DNA of 64,000 bases from Burkholderia sp. 9120 (GCF_000745015.1 NZ_JQNA01000002.1:5890001-5954000); one strand, 5' to 3'. Positions 53,326 through 63,301 are shown, counted from the stretch's first letter. Notes: a model not told the origin generated them from the letters alone. Translations and numbers: made by a program.

Positions 53326-54168
53326 GTGCCCAAAGCCCGCCCTCCTGAACTCCGCGATGCCGCCGGCGCCGGCGCGCTCGCGCGCCACTATCCGCGCGGG
53401 CTGCGCATCGAGCCGCACTCGCACTCGTGGGCGCAAGTGCTGTATGCGATGTCGGGCGTGATGTGGGTCGAAGTCGGCCGGGAAGCGCTGGTCGTGCCGC
53501 CGCAACGCGCGGTCTGGCTGCCGGGCGGCACGCCGCATTCCATTCACATGATGAGCGACGTGGAGATGCGCAACCTCTACTTCCACGAGCGCAATGTCGG
53601 CCATTTGAGCCGCCGCAGCGACGTGTTCGAAGTGAACGGTCTGCTGCGCGAGCTGATCACGTCGATCGCGGAACACGAGCGCACGCAAACAGGCGATGAG
53701 GCCTATCTCGAAGCCGCCTATCGTCTCGCCGTGCTGGAGTTGGGACGCGCGCCGCGTTCGTCGCTGCGCATCGCGCTGCCCGACGCGTCGGACCGGCGTC
53801 TCGAAGCGCTCTGCCGCGCAGTGATCGGGAACCCGTCGATCTCGATCAGCTTCGAGCAGCATGCGGCGTCGGTCGGCGCGAGCGTGCGGACCCTGGCGCG
53901 GCTCTTCACGCGCGAACTGGGTGTGGGCTTCGCCGAATGGCGACGGCAGGTGCAACTGGCGGTCGCCGTTTCCGGGCTCGCCGAAGGACGCCCGGTGAGC
54001 AGCATCGCGCGTGAACTCGGTTTCCAGCCGAGCAGCTTCAGCGACATGTTCCGGCGCGAGTTGGGCGCGCCGCCTACCGGCTTCGATCCGGGCGGCACGC
54101 TGGGAGAAGCGACGGCGGCTTCGGTAGCGGCGGCGGAGCCCGAGCAGGTGAAATCCGAGCGGCGCTGA
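53326..54168 (+). CDS. AraC-family regulator with cupin sensor
   Basis: 280 residues, GTG start. Cupin part: RHYPRGLRIEPHSHSWAQVL, AVWLPGGTPHSIH. C-terminal helix-turn-helix pair: FEQHAASVGASVRTLARLFT and IARELGFQPSSFSDMFRREL. NimR-like, related to the regulator at 32905 but not a recent copy. It lies 93 bases after the AEC transporter. Target not clear: itself, the transporter or the reductase downstream. Confidence 0.9.
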   Translation: MPKARPPELRDAAGAGALARHYPRGLRIEPHSHSWAQVLYAMSGVMWVEVGREALVVPPQRAVWLPGGTPHSIHMMSDVEMRNLYFHERNVGHLSRRSDVFEVNGLLRELITSIAEHERTQTGDEAYLEAAYRLAVLELGRAPRSSLRIALPDASDRRLEALCRAVIGNPSISISFEQHAASVGASVRTLARLFTRELGVGFAEWRRQVQLAVAVSGLAEGRPVSSIARELGFQPSSFSDMFRRELGAPPTGFDPGGTLGEATAASVAAAEPEQVKSERR

Positions 54169-54357
54169 AAGCTAGCCCGCAATGCGTAGCGCAACGCGCG
54201 TATTGAAGACTCCGCGTGCGGCCTCTGATGCCGCATCCCTCGCTCCGCGTCTTGTCCGAAATTCGAAAGTGTTTGTCATGATGCCGCTCTTCCGGCCATC
54301 TACACTAGCCTCAATCCGCTGCTCATGCAGCCCGAGACCCAACAGGAGCGACACGCG

Positions 54358-55323
54358 ATGAAAGCCATTCAATTCAAGTCCTTCGGCAACCCGGAAGTAC
54401 TCGAACACACCGATCTGCCCGCCTTGCAAGCCGATGCGGACAACGTGGTCGTGCAGGTCAAGGCCGCCTCGGTGAACCCGAGCGACGTCAAGAACGTCTC
54501 CGGCCATTTCGAACACACGGTGTTGCCGCGCACGCCGGGGCGCGACTTCAGCGGCGTGGTGGTGGACGGCCCAGAGGCCTGGATCGGCGCCGAGGTCTGG
54601 GGCACCGGCGGCGATATCGGCTTCACCCGCGACGGCACGCATGCCGAGTTCATCAAGATTCCGCTCGCCGCGTTGTCGCGCAAACCCAAAACGCTGAGCC
54701 ACGCAGAAGCCTCCGCGATCGGTGTGAACTTCGTCGTCGCGTGGCTGGGCACCGTCGAATATGCGCATCTGCAGGCGGGCGAAACCATAGCGGTGATCGG
54801 CGCGGGCGGAGGCGTAGGCGGTGCGGTGGTGCAGATCGCGAAGGCGCGCGGTGCGCGCGTCATTGGGGTGGATCGTCATCCGCTGGATCCGGAAACGCCC
54901 GCAGGCCGTTTGATCGATGACTACGTGCCGTTCGACGACCAGGCCGCCGAACGCGTGCGCGCATTGACCGGCGGCGCAGGCGCGGACGTGGTGTACGACA
55001 CCGTGGGCGGCGTGGCATTCGAGACCGCGCTGAGCCTCGTCAAACGTCGCGGCCGGGTGCTTGAAATCAGCGGCACGGGCAAGCGCCGGGTCGAGTTCGA
55101 TCTGATCGACTTCTATCACAACGAGACACAACTGCTCGGCGTGGATAGCGCCAAGCTCGGCGTCGCGGAATCGGCGCCGTTGATGACGGCCTTGGTCGAA
55201 GGCTTCGAAAGCGGCCAGTTGACCGGCCCGGCCATCGCGCAGACCTTCCCGCTCGCCCAGGCGCGCGAAGCCTATGCCGCCGTGGCCGGCGGCACACGCG
55301 GCCGGGTCGTCATCACGATGTAA
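54358..55323 (+). CDS. Zinc-less alcohol dehydrogenase / quinone oxidoreductase (MDR)
   Basis: 321 residues of the medium-chain dehydrogenase family. GroES-like part with KAASVNPSDVKNVSGHF, Rossmann loop IGAGGGVGGAVVQIAKARGA, and GADVVYDTVGGVAFE. The Cys/His zinc ligands of true alcohol dehydrogenases are missing, so it is a quinone-oxidoreductase or enoyl-reductase-like enzyme using NADPH. AGGAG lies nine bases before ATG. Confidence 0.92.
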   Translation: MKAIQFKSFGNPEVLEHTDLPALQADADNVVVQVKAASVNPSDVKNVSGHFEHTVLPRTPGRDFSGVVVDGPEAWIGAEVWGTGGDIGFTRDGTHAEFIKIPLAALSRKPKTLSHAEASAIGVNFVVAWLGTVEYAHLQAGETIAVIGAGGGVGGAVVQIAKARGARVIGVDRHPLDPETPAGRLIDDYVPFDDQAAERVRALTGGAGADVVYDTVGGVAFETALSLVKRRGRVLEISGTGKRRVEFDLIDFYHNETQLLGVDSAKLGVAESAPLMTALVEGFESGQLTGPAIAQTFPLAQAREAYAAVAGGTRGRVVITM

Positions 55324-55390
55324 CGGCTGCCGCGAGCGCGGCGGCGTGACAGCCGCCCGGCTCGCGTCGCTCATAACAGGAACAACCAAC

Positions 55391-55567
55391 ATGAAAGCGT
55401 ATCTGGTCTCGCTGGCCGCCGGTGTGGTGGTCGGATTGATCTACAGCGTGATGAACGTGAAGTCGCCGGCGCCGCCGACCATCGCACTGGTCGGACTGCT
55501 CGGCATGCTGGGCGGCGAACACGTGATTCCGCTCGTGCGCACCTGGCTGGCAGCAGGTCTGCATTGA
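55391..55567 (+). CDS. XapX-domain (DUF1427) small membrane protein
   Basis: 58 residues with two hydrophobic helices: LVSLAAGVVVGLIYSVMNV and TIALVGLLGMLGGEHVI. The SPAPPT turn between them and the GEHVIP end are typical of XapX-domain proteins. Role unknown; often near purine or xanthine genes or reductases. AGGA lies upstream of the ATG. It may be read together with the reductase 67 bases before it. Confidence 0.9.
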   Translation: MKAYLVSLAAGVVVGLIYSVMNVKSPAPPTIALVGLLGMLGGEHVIPLVRTWLAAGLH

Positions 55568-55717
55568 TCGCGCTGGGCACCTTTCCCATCCTCGGGCGTC
55601 ACACGCTAAGATTGAGCCCGCCGGGCTCACGCGCCACTTTGCGGCGCGCGCTCAGCGCGCGCTACCATCCGGCGCGCCGCCCGAAGACGACAAGAAAGCA
55701 TTGCCTCGGAGAATCAG

Positions 55718-56296
55718 ATGTCTGAAGAGTTTGAAGTGCATGGTCCGCACGATCATGCAGTGGAACACGCCGGTCACCACGACGAAGACCCGTTCGCGAG
55801 TCGTATGGCCGTGATGACGGCGATCCTCGCGACGATCGGCGCGCTGTGCGCCTATCAAAGCGGCAACAGCGAAAATCTCGCGCTGTACTACAAGAACGAA
55901 GCCGCGATTAAAAAGACCGAAGCGTCGAACCAATGGAACTACTATCAGGCCAAGGGCGAGAAACAGAATCTCGCTGAACTCGGCGCGGCGTTGTCCACCG
56001 GCAATAGCGACGCTCACACGAAATTCCTCGCCGACGTCGACAAATACAAGTCGCAGAAAGAACCGATCCGCGCGAAGGCCGAAGCGATCGAAAAAGACGT
56101 CGTGGATAACGACGCTAAAAGCGAAGCGCTGTTGCACGGACATCATCGCTGGGCGCAAGCCACCACGCTGATTCAGGTGGCTATCGCGCTGTGCGCGATC
56201 ACGTTGCTGACCCGCAAGAAATGGCTGCGCAATCTGTCGTTCGTGGTTGCGGCGGCGGGCGTGATCACCGGCGCCATGGCGCTTCTATCGGCCTGA
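55718..56296 (+). CDS. DUF4337 membrane protein
   Basis: 192 residues. A His-rich N-terminus (HGPHDHAVEHAGHHDED), one helix (MAVMTAILATIGALCAY), a long charged helical region of about 90 residues and two C-terminal helices with a RKKW turn match DUF4337. The Gln-Ser-Gly-Asn-Ser-Glu-Asn stretch after helix 1 is conserved. Function unknown. The 225 bases downstream hold no recognised feature. Confidence 0.9.
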   Translation: MSEEFEVHGPHDHAVEHAGHHDEDPFASRMAVMTAILATIGALCAYQSGNSENLALYYKNEAAIKKTEASNQWNYYQAKGEKQNLAELGAALSTGNSDAHTKFLADVDKYKSQKEPIRAKAEAIEKDVVDNDAKSEALLHGHHRWAQATTLIQVAIALCAITLLTRKKWLRNLSFVVAAAGVITGAMALLSA

Positions 56297-56521
56297 CGTG
56301 CGCAAATGTCGCGCGGCCGGTTTCAAGGCCGCGCGACGCGCATGACAGCGTGTCGCGTCGCACGTCCTTACTGCTCCAGAACCAGTTGGCCTTTAAAGAG
56401 ATACCCGCTCACCCCACCTCATGACATAAATTAAGGATGCCGGATTAATTCACACACGAATGCGGAGGCGAATGTCCATGCAATCGTGAAGTCCGGCGCA
56501 ATCCGTCATGGAGGAATCACC

Positions 56522-57211
56522 GTGAGCAAAACCACTGAGCTAACCGGCGCGGGCGTTGCCCATCTCGACGAAAGCATTCTGCTGCCGCAACTCGGCTGTC
56601 CGGCGGGCAGCATCGGCATCGCGGTCGGCGATATGCTGGAGCATTCGAATCGCGCCGTCATCGAAGCGTCGTTCGAACTGCTCGATCTGCACGCCAACGA
56701 ACGCATTCTCGAAGTGGGTCTCGGCAACGGCGCACATGTTCCGTTCGTGCTGGACCAAGCCGCCGGGGTGCATTACACCGGCGTCGATATCTCACCCACC
56801 ATGATCGCCGTGGCACGTTGCCGCAATGCGGCCTATGTCCGCGACGGTATCGTGACGCTCGAAACCGCCGACGTCATCGCCATGCCCTTTTCAACCGCAT
56901 CGTTCGACAAGGCGATCACGATCAACAGCACGTATTTCTGGCCCAAGCTCACGGCCGGTCTGAAGAGCATGCGCCGCGCGCTGCGCGTGGACGGCACGCT
57001 GGTGATCGCGGCCATCACGCCGGAAGCCGCGGTTGAAATGCCATTCGCGGATTACGGCTTCGCCGTGCATGATGCGGCAACGTTAGAAGCAGCGTGCGTG
57101 GAAGCGGACTTCGACGATATCGGCATCACCCGTTATCTCGAACCGTTAGCCGATCCGCCGCAGGACACCGGGCAGCGTGAGTTCTATCTGCTGCGGGCCG
57201 TTGCTGTGTGA
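56522..57211 (+). CDS. Class I SAM-dependent methyltransferase
   Basis: 229 residues from GTG 56522, seven bases after GGAGG. SAM motif ILEVGLGNGAHVPFVL, motif II region YTGVDISPTMIAVAR and MPFSTASFDKAITINSTYFW fit the Methyltransf_11 fold. An ATG-less extension of 12 residues upstream is less likely. Substrate unknown. Convergent with the ECF42 operon. Confidence 0.9.
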   Translation: MSKTTELTGAGVAHLDESILLPQLGCPAGSIGIAVGDMLEHSNRAVIEASFELLDLHANERILEVGLGNGAHVPFVLDQAAGVHYTGVDISPTMIAVARCRNAAYVRDGIVTLETADVIAMPFSTASFDKAITINSTYFWPKLTAGLKSMRRALRVDGTLVIAAITPEAAVEMPFADYGFAVHDAATLEAACVEADFDDIGITRYLEPLADPPQDTGQREFYLLRAVAV

Positions 57212-57256
57212 AATCGCGGCACGCAACGCACATGCTCGCGGCGCATCGCGCTCCAC

Positions 57257-58531
57257 TCAAGACGCCATGCCACGAGCACGTTCGAGCAACAACTCCCGTT
57301 CGCGCGCGTTGCGCGTCATCGCCGCCGCGCGCTCGAATTCCGCGCGCGCCTCACTCACGCGGCCGAGTTTCGCCAGCAGATCGCCACGCACGCTCGGCAG
57401 CCACTGATAGTTCGCGAGCGAGGCATCGGCGGCGAGCGCGTCGACGATCTCCAGCCCCGCCGCCGGACCGAACGCCATGCCCACGGCCACCGCCCGATTC
57501 AACTCGACCACCGGCGAAGGCGCGACCTGCGCCAACGCGTCGTATAACGCGACGATCTGCGCCCAGTCCGTGTCTTCCGCGCGGCGGGCGCGAGCGTGAC
57601 ACGCCGCCAGCGCGGCCTGCAGCGCGTAGGTGCCGCTCGCGCCGCCCAGCGCGTGCGCGGCGTCGAGCGCGGCCAGCCCGCGCCGAATCAGCAGCGGGTC
57701 CCAGCGGCTACGGTCCTGATCGAGCAACAACACCGGGCGGCCCTGTGCGTCGGTACGCGCATGGGTACGCGACGCCTGAATCTCCATCAACGCGACCAGG
57801 CCATGCACTTCGCTTTCGTCCGGCACGAGGCCGCTGAGCACGCGGCCCAGTCGCAGCGCTTCCTCGCAGAGCGCCGGACGCATCCAGTCGTCGCCGGCCG
57901 TGGCCGAATAGCCTTCGTTGAAGATCAGATAGATCACCTGCAGCACCGACGCGAGCCGCGACGCGCGCGCGTCCGCTTGCGGCACTTCGAACGGCACCTT
58001 GGCCGCCGTCAGCGTGCGTTTGGCTCGCACAATGCGCTGCGCGACGGTCGGCTCGGGCACCAGGAACGCACGCGCGATTTCGTCCGTGGTGAGACCGCCG
58101 AGCAGGCGTAGCGTGAGCGCGACGCGGGCGTCGGTGGACAGCACCGGGTGACACGCGGTGAACACCAGCCGCAACAGATCGTCGCCGATATCGTCGGCAC
58201 GGGCGGCATCGAGAGCATCGACGAAATCCGGCACGAGATGCGCCTCCAATGCGTCGAGGTCATGGCCCAGTTCTTCACGCTTGCGCGCATGCAGCGTTTC
58301 CTGCCGCAAGCGGTCGAGCGCACGGTTTTTCGCGGTCGCCATTAGCCACGCTCCCGGATTGTCGGGGACGCCCGCCTCGGGCCAATGCTCGAGCGCGGCC
58401 ACCAGCGCGTCTTGCGCCAGCTCTTCGGCGAGCCCCACGTCACGCACGATCCGGGCGACGTGGGCGATGACCTTGGCGGATTCGATCCGCCAGACTGCCT
58501 CGATGGCACGATGGGTGGCCGGTATCGTCAC
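57257..58531 (-). CDS. ECF42-type RNA polymerase sigma factor
   Basis: 424 residues. Sigma region 2 (VARIVRDVGLAEELAQDALV, NPGAWLMATAKNRALDRLRQ) and region 4 (LTLRLLGGLTTDEIARAFLV, then PEPTVAQRIVRAKR) are followed by the long helical C-terminal extension of the ECF42 group with the conserved NEGYSATAGDDW. ECF42 genes are known to sit with DGPF (YCII) proteins, as here. No anti-sigma factor is coded nearby, as is usual for this group. It follows the VOC gene by four bases. GTG start. Confidence 0.93.
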   Translation of the reverse strand: MTIPATHRAIEAVWRIESAKVIAHVARIVRDVGLAEELAQDALVAALEHWPEAGVPDNPGAWLMATAKNRALDRLRQETLHARKREELGHDLDALEAHLVPDFVDALDAARADDIGDDLLRLVFTACHPVLSTDARVALTLRLLGGLTTDEIARAFLVPEPTVAQRIVRAKRTLTAAKVPFEVPQADARASRLASVLQVIYLIFNEGYSATAGDDWMRPALCEEALRLGRVLSGLVPDESEVHGLVALMEIQASRTHARTDAQGRPVLLLDQDRSRWDPLLIRRGLAALDAAHALGGASGTYALQAALAACHARARRAEDTDWAQIVALYDALAQVAPSPVVELNRAVAVGMAFGPAAGLEIVDALAADASLANYQWLPSVRGDLLAKLGRVSEARAEFERAAAMTRNARERELLLERARGMAS

Positions 58532-58535
58532 AGCG

Positions 58536-58943
58536 TCAGCCCGCTGCCTTGCCGTTCGGATCCATGTAGATCAGCTCCCAGATATGTCCGTCGATATCTT
58601 CGAAACCGTGGCCGTACATGAAGCCATAGTCCTGCGGTGCGCGCGGCACGGCACCACCGGCGGCGCGTGCCTTCGCCACGAGGGCATCCACCTCGCCGCG
58701 GCTCTCGCACGACAACCCCACCAACGCCTCGGTGCTCTCCTTCGGATTGCACAGCGGCTTGCGCGTGAAGGACTTGAACAGCGCCTTGACCAGCAGCATC
58801 GCATAGAGGTTTTCGCCGAGGATCAGACAGGCGGCCTGCTCGTTGGTGAACTGCGGATCGAAGCTGAAACCGATGGTGCTGAAAAACGCTTTCGAGCGTT
58901 CAAGGTCGTCGACGGCGAGATTGACGTAAATCTGCTTATGCAT
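58536..58943 (-). CDS. VOC-family (glyoxalase-like) protein
   Basis: 135 residues. HKQIYVNLAVDDLERSKAFF at the N-terminus and DYGFMYGHGFEDIDGHIWEL at the C-terminus are the two beta-alpha-beta ends of the glyoxalase/bleomycin-resistance fold (PhnB-like). Metal-binding His/Glu are only partly present. Start at the second Met, which matches the family; ATG 58955 adds four residues. It is third in the DGPF-DGPF-VOC-ECF42 operon. Confidence 0.88.
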   Translation of the reverse strand: MHKQIYVNLAVDDLERSKAFFSTIGFSFDPQFTNEQAACLILGENLYAMLLVKALFKSFTRKPLCNPKESTEALVGLSCESRGEVDALVAKARAAGGAVPRAPQDYGFMYGHGFEDIDGHIWELIYMDPNGKAAG

Positions 58944-58986
58944 GATGGCATCCATGAATCATGGTTATCGGACGGGAGGCAAACGC

Positions 58987-59400
58987 TCAGCGCCGGTTCG
59001 CTTCCAGATCGCGAAGCCGCGCCAGTTCCGCGTTGGGCTCGAAGTCGTCGAGTTCGAACAGTTGCCGCACTTCGATTTCACCGTCGGCATGTTCGCCGAA
59101 CGGCGCCGGATAGCGCCGCGCCCACTCCATGGCTTCTTCGCGCGAGCGCACCTGAATCAGCGTATAGCCGGCAATCAGTTCTTTGGTTTCGGCGAATGGG
59201 CCGTCGACCACGGTCCGCTTGCCGCCGCTGTAGCGAACGCGCCAGCCCTTCGAACTCGCTTGCAGGCCGGTGGCGTCGAGCAGCACGCCGGCCTTGGCCA
59301 GCTCTTCGTGATAGGCGCCCATTGCCGCCATCAGGGACGCCTCCGGCATCACGCCGGCTTCGCTGGCAGCCGTTGCCTTAACCAGAATCATGAATCGCAT
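58987..59400 (-). CDS. DGPF/YCII-domain protein
   Basis: 137 residues. RFMILVKATAASEAGV, GWRVRYSGGKRTVVDGPFAE (DGPF motif) and IQVRSREEAMEWARRYP are standard. A partner of ECF42 sigma factors, role unknown but linked to stress and possibly ligand sensing. Start fixed by AAGGAG shortly before ATG. It lies 150 bases after the first DGPF gene. Confidence 0.92.
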   Translation of the reverse strand: MRFMILVKATAASEAGVMPEASLMAAMGAYHEELAKAGVLLDATGLQASSKGWRVRYSGGKRTVVDGPFAETKELIAGYTLIQVRSREEAMEWARRYPAPFGEHADGEIEVRQLFELDDFEPNAELARLRDLEANRR

Positions 59401-59550
59401 GCCGTTCTCCTTGTGCGTGGTGAGAAACGGAGCCGCGCAAATGGGCGGCGGCTCCTTACTCACACGACGAGTAACCCGCCACCGGATCGACAGACGAACC
59501 GGCATGCCAGGGAAAACCCCAAACCAAAGAACGGCAGCGAGGCGAATCGC

Positions 59551-59904
59551 CTACATGAAGCACGGCCCGAGCTTGCGGACCTCAACCGTGCACCACGAGG
59601 CCGCCGGGCAGGCCTCGGCGATCGCCACGGCTTCTTCGCGGGTGTCGCAATTGAGCAGGAAGAAGCCGCCGATCATTTCCTTGGCTTCGGCGAATGGGCC
59701 GTCGAGCAGTTTCGGCTGGCCGTCGCGCACCTGGACGCGCACGGCGTCGTTCAACGACGTGAGCGATTCGACCGCCAGCAATTTGCCGCGCTCTTTCAGG
59801 TTCGTGGCGTAACGCACCATCTGATCGTAGACTTCGCGCCCAGCGGCTTCACCGCGTTCGACGCGCTGATTGGTGGGTTCGACGATGAGCAGCATGTAAG
59901 ACAT
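59551..59904 (-). CDS. DGPF/YCII-domain protein
   Basis: 117 residues. SYMLLIVEPTNQRVERGEAA, LLDGPFAEAKEMIGGFFLLN (DGPF motif) and CPAASWCTVEVRKLGPCF identify the YCII fold. First gene of the ECF42 operon, so its upstream region should hold the ECF42-dependent promoter if the operon is autoregulated. Start at GGAG + ATG 59904. The roughly 300 bases to the lipoprotein gene show no other feature. Confidence 0.9.
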   Translation of the reverse strand: MSYMLLIVEPTNQRVERGEAAGREVYDQMVRYATNLKERGKLLAVESLTSLNDAVRVQVRDGQPKLLDGPFAEAKEMIGGFFLLNCDTREEAVAIAEACPAASWCTVEVRKLGPCFM

Positions 59905-60203
59905 GGCGTCTCCGATTAATCGCCCCGCCGGCATGAACGCCCGGCAGACGGATGGCGGCAAAGGTCGCGCTTGCGGCGAGTGTGGGCAGCCAGTCTAACA
60001 AGCGTGAAAGACTCCGGCAAACCCCATCCGGCACGGGAACCGCAGCCGCTCGTGGCCTTTACGAGGACTCGTAATATCCGCGGCGCATAGGGATTTACTT
60101 TTGCCATGCGACACGGTAACGACGCTTTGAAGTATTCTCCGAACTCGTTAAAGTCGGCCGGCAAAAACAAACGACTCCAATAATCAGAGCATCGGGGAAC
60201 CTC

Positions 60204-62165
60204 ATGTATCGATCGTCAGTGCGCACCGCTCTCGCGGCCGCCGCAGCTTTGGCCCTTTTCCAGCTCAGCGGTTGCAGCGGCGGCGGCGGTTCCAGCACCG
60301 CCTCGTCGGGCACGCAGACTGTCACCGCCGGCTCGGTCAGCGGCACGGTCGCCTCCGGCAGTCCGCTCGTCGGGGCCAACGTCACGCTCATCGACGCGAC
60401 CGGCACGAAGGTCAGCACGACCAGCGGCGCGCAGGGCGCGTACACGATCGCCGTGAAGGGCCTGACCGCGCCGTTCGTGATCGTCGCCACCGACGCCGCC
60501 GGGCTCTCCTCGCCGCTCGTCTCCGTGCTCGCCAGACTGCCCAACGGCACGGCGCCGGCGGTCGCCAACGTGACCACGCTGACCACCGCGATCGCCGCAA
60601 TGCTGACCGCCTCGGGCAACCCGATCGACCTCACGGCGAGCACGGCGCTCGCCCAGGTGACGCTGCAGCAGGTGCAGATCGCCACTATCACGCTCGACAC
60701 GATCCTGACGAACCTCCTCGCGCAGAACGGCATTCAGGCGGCGGGCTTCGATCCGATCGGCACCGCCTTCACGCCGAACCATACCGGCGCGGACGCGGTG
60801 ATCGATTCGGTGTTAGTCGCGAGCGCGCCGAGTGGCGGCCTGTCGCTGGCTTCGAACGCGGCGCCGGGTACAACCTTGTTGCTGAACAAGCAGACCGGCC
60901 TGTCGACCATGCTTGCCGCGCCGCCTGCCGCGGCCAATTATCTGGAGCCGCTCGCCACGCTGCTCACGGCCTGCGCCGCGTCCGGCACACTCAACACGTC
61001 CTGTTCGCCGGCGATCGACGCCGCGTTCGTGGAGAACGGGTCAAACGACCTCGCCACCGGCCACAACCTGCCGGACGCGCTGTTCACCGGCGCGGTGTTC
61101 GGCTCGCCGAAGACGCTGGCGTTTCTCACGCGCAACGGCAAGCAGATGGCGTTCGTGCAGTTGCCGTTCACGCTCGCGAGCGGCAACATCGGCGGCGTGC
61201 TGTACACCTTCGTGCAACAGCTCGCGACGCCGGTCACGCTGGCCAACGGCACGCAACTCGGTTGGGATCTGATCGGCAATCAATCGCAATTCGCCGTGTC
61301 GATCAATTCGCAGATCGCGCGCCGCACCTTCCTCGATACGCGACTCGCCGACGTCAATCACTACGAGTCCGGTCTCACGATTTCAATTCCGGGCGCGTTG
61401 AATCCGACGGTGTATTCGGCGTCCGTCACCGGACCTGGGCTCGCCGCGCCGGTCTGGCTGATGCCGCGCAACGCGGTGGGCAACAGCTTGCTGGGGATCT
61501 CGGATACGCCGCTCAACGCCGCGCCGGTCTCGCCTGCCGTGACCAACAGCAACACGTCGTTGTACCGTTGGTCATGGCAATCGCTGTCGTCGACGGCGAG
61601 CTTCGCGCCGCCTGCGTCGACCGGCTATTACGCGTCCCAATCGATCGATGCGAGCACGGTGCCGCCCTTTGCCACTTACACGGTCACGTTCTACGACAAG
61701 AACGGCGCGCTGCTCGGCCAGTCGTCGGTGGTCAACCCGGGCAGTCCGCTGAACGCGACGGCGGGCGGCACGGTCGCATGGCCCTCGCTGCTGCCGGACT
61801 TCGCGACGCAATTCCTGACGCCGGGCGGCTCGCTGGCCGCGTCGCAGTACGCGATGAGCGTGACGTGGTCGAGCCTCGTGAACGGTCAGAATCTCGCGTA
61901 TCCGGTGACGTCGGTGCAGATTCAGACGACCGGCATGGCCGCCGCCGGACCGTTCGACGTCGACGGCTTCTCCGTCGGCGCGCCGAACAACACCACGTTC
62001 GGCCAGTATCAGACCACCGTCAGCGCCGGGATCAATTCGCTCGGCGTGCAGACTTGCGTGAACTGCCAGTTCACGCCGCTGCAGACCGGCAATTCACGGC
62101 TCGTGCAGTTGAGCGGTGCGCAGAGTGGGATTAGCTATTACGACATCACGCGGTATAACGACTAG
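60204..62165 (+). CDS. Outer-membrane or periplasmic lipoprotein with Ig-like repeat
   Basis: 653 residues. Signal peptide with lipobox LSGC (Cys24) followed by a Gly/Ser-rich linker. Residues about 40-110 (GSVSGTVASGSPLVGANVTL, then AQGAYTIAVKGL) are a carboxypeptidase-regulatory-like beta-sandwich. The rest is Thr/Asn/Ala-rich, beta-strand-like and without an enzyme motif. Probably surface-exposed; function unknown. Two Cys pairs (CAASGTLNTSC; TCVNCQ) could form disulfides. It stands alone. Confidence 0.82.
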   Translation: MYRSSVRTALAAAAALALFQLSGCSGGGGSSTASSGTQTVTAGSVSGTVASGSPLVGANVTLIDATGTKVSTTSGAQGAYTIAVKGLTAPFVIVATDAAGLSSPLVSVLARLPNGTAPAVANVTTLTTAIAAMLTASGNPIDLTASTALAQVTLQQVQIATITLDTILTNLLAQNGIQAAGFDPIGTAFTPNHTGADAVIDSVLVASAPSGGLSLASNAAPGTTLLLNKQTGLSTMLAAPPAAANYLEPLATLLTACAASGTLNTSCSPAIDAAFVENGSNDLATGHNLPDALFTGAVFGSPKTLAFLTRNGKQMAFVQLPFTLASGNIGGVLYTFVQQLATPVTLANGTQLGWDLIGNQSQFAVSINSQIARRTFLDTRLADVNHYESGLTISIPGALNPTVYSASVTGPGLAAPVWLMPRNAVGNSLLGISDTPLNAAPVSPAVTNSNTSLYRWSWQSLSSTASFAPPASTGYYASQSIDASTVPPFATYTVTFYDKNGALLGQSSVVNPGSPLNATAGGTVAWPSLLPDFATQFLTPGGSLAASQYAMSVTWSSLVNGQNLAYPVTSVQIQTTGMAAAGPFDVDGFSVGAPNNTTFGQYQTTVSAGINSLGVQTCVNCQFTPLQTGNSRLVQLSGAQSGISYYDITRYND

Positions 62166-62215
62166 CGTGTGATGTGATCGCCAGCTTGAATGGGCGATTG
62201 ATTGCCGAACGTTAA

Positions 62216-62235
62216 AACGCCCCGCGAGGGGCGTT
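62216..62235. terminator. Intrinsic terminator after the lipoprotein gene
   Basis: AACGCCCC-GCGA-GGGGCGTT: perfect 8-base stem with a GNRA-type tetraloop, about 50 bases after the lipoprotein stop and 46 bases before the nitrilase stop on the other strand. It can serve both. Confidence 0.8.
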
Positions 62236-62281
62236 CTCGTTTGTCGGTGTCAGCGCATTGCGCGCTTCACCGGTTCGCGCG

Positions 62282-63220
62282 TCACGACCCGCGACGCCCG
62301 TCGTTGAACTCCACCGATCGTTTCTGCCGCTCATCGACGCTGAGCGCGAACACATCCGGCCGCGAGTAATGCCCCACGACGTCGAAGTCGTAACGCGCGC
62401 GAATCAGTTCGTCCGTGTCGATTTCCGCGACGACCAGACCCGTCTCGCCGAGCAACGGTCCGGCAAGAATATCCCCGAGCGGCCCGACGATCACGCTGCC
62501 GCCATTGATCAAACGACGGTTGTCATCCCAGTCGGGCACGCTGATACCCAACGCCTTGGGCGACGGCTGCACCTGGCATGCGCTGATCACGAAACAGCGT
62601 CCCTCATGGGCGATGTGGCGCATGGAGCATTGCCAGATCTCGCGTTCGTCGACCGTCGGCGCGCACCAGATCTGCACGCCCTTGGCGTACATCGCGGTGC
62701 GCAGCAGCGGCATGTGGTTTTCCCAGCAGATCGCGGTACCGAGACGCCCCACGCGCGAGTCGACGACGGGCAGCGTCGAGCCATCGCCTTGCCCCCAGAT
62801 CAGGCGCTCGGTGCCGGTCGGCATCAGCTTGCGGTGTTTCGCGACCAGTCCGGCGCCCGGCTCGAAGAACAGCGCGGTGCAGTACAGCGTGTTACCGGAC
62901 CGCTCGATCACGCCGATCACAATGGACGCGTCACATCGCGTGGAGAAGGCGGCGAGTTCGTCGGTCTCGGGGCCCGGCACATCGATCGCGTTGCGGAAGT
63001 AATCGGCGAACGCCTCGCGTCCTTCGGGCAAGCGATAGCCGAGACGCGTGCCGAAAATCTCGCCTTTCGGGTAGCCGCCCAGCAACGCTTCGGGCAACAC
63101 GACCACGGACGCGCCCGTCGCCCGAATCTCAGCCTCATAGGCAAGGATGTTCTCGAGGGTGTCCTGCTTACGCTTGGGCGACGACCCGATTTGCAGCGCG
63201 GCGACTTTCGACCTGGACAT
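62282..63220 (-). CDS. Nitrilase-family carbon-nitrogen hydrolase
   Basis: 312 residues. Catalytic Glu in [15 protein letters not shown], Lys in [20 protein letters not shown] and Cys in [15 protein letters not shown]. The CWENxMPL sequence is typical of true nitrilases and cyanide hydratases rather than amidases. It converts a nitrile to acid and ammonia, possibly an aliphatic or aryl-acetonitrile. Start at [10 protein letters not shown]; longer frame lacks similarity. Divergent from the LysR gene 82 bases away. Confidence 0.93.
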   Translation of the reverse strand: MSRSKVAALQIGSSPKRKQDTLENILAYEAEIRATGASVVVLPEALLGGYPKGEIFGTRLGYRLPEGREAFADYFRNAIDVPGPETDELAAFSTRCDASIVIGVIERSGNTLYCTALFFEPGAGLVAKHRKLMPTGTERLIWGQGDGSTLPVVDSRVGRLGTAICWENHMPLLRTAMYAKGVQIWCAPTVDEREIWQCSMRHIAHEGRCFVISACQVQPSPKALGISVPDWDDNRRLINGGSVIVGPLGDILAGPLLGETGLVVAEIDTDELIRARYDFDVVGHYSRPDVFALSVDERQKRSVEFNDGRRGS

Positions 63221-63301
63221 GATTGATTGAACCGGTAATGGGATGTCCCAGATCTTGCGACCGTCATAGAATGAATGGAACGCCATTTCGAACTTTCTGA
63301 T

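Noticed and set aside
60272..62134. 620-codon plus-strand frame inside the lipoprotein gene
   Set aside because: Arg/Ala/His-rich, no motif; the other frame has a lipobox signal peptide and a beta-sandwich domain.
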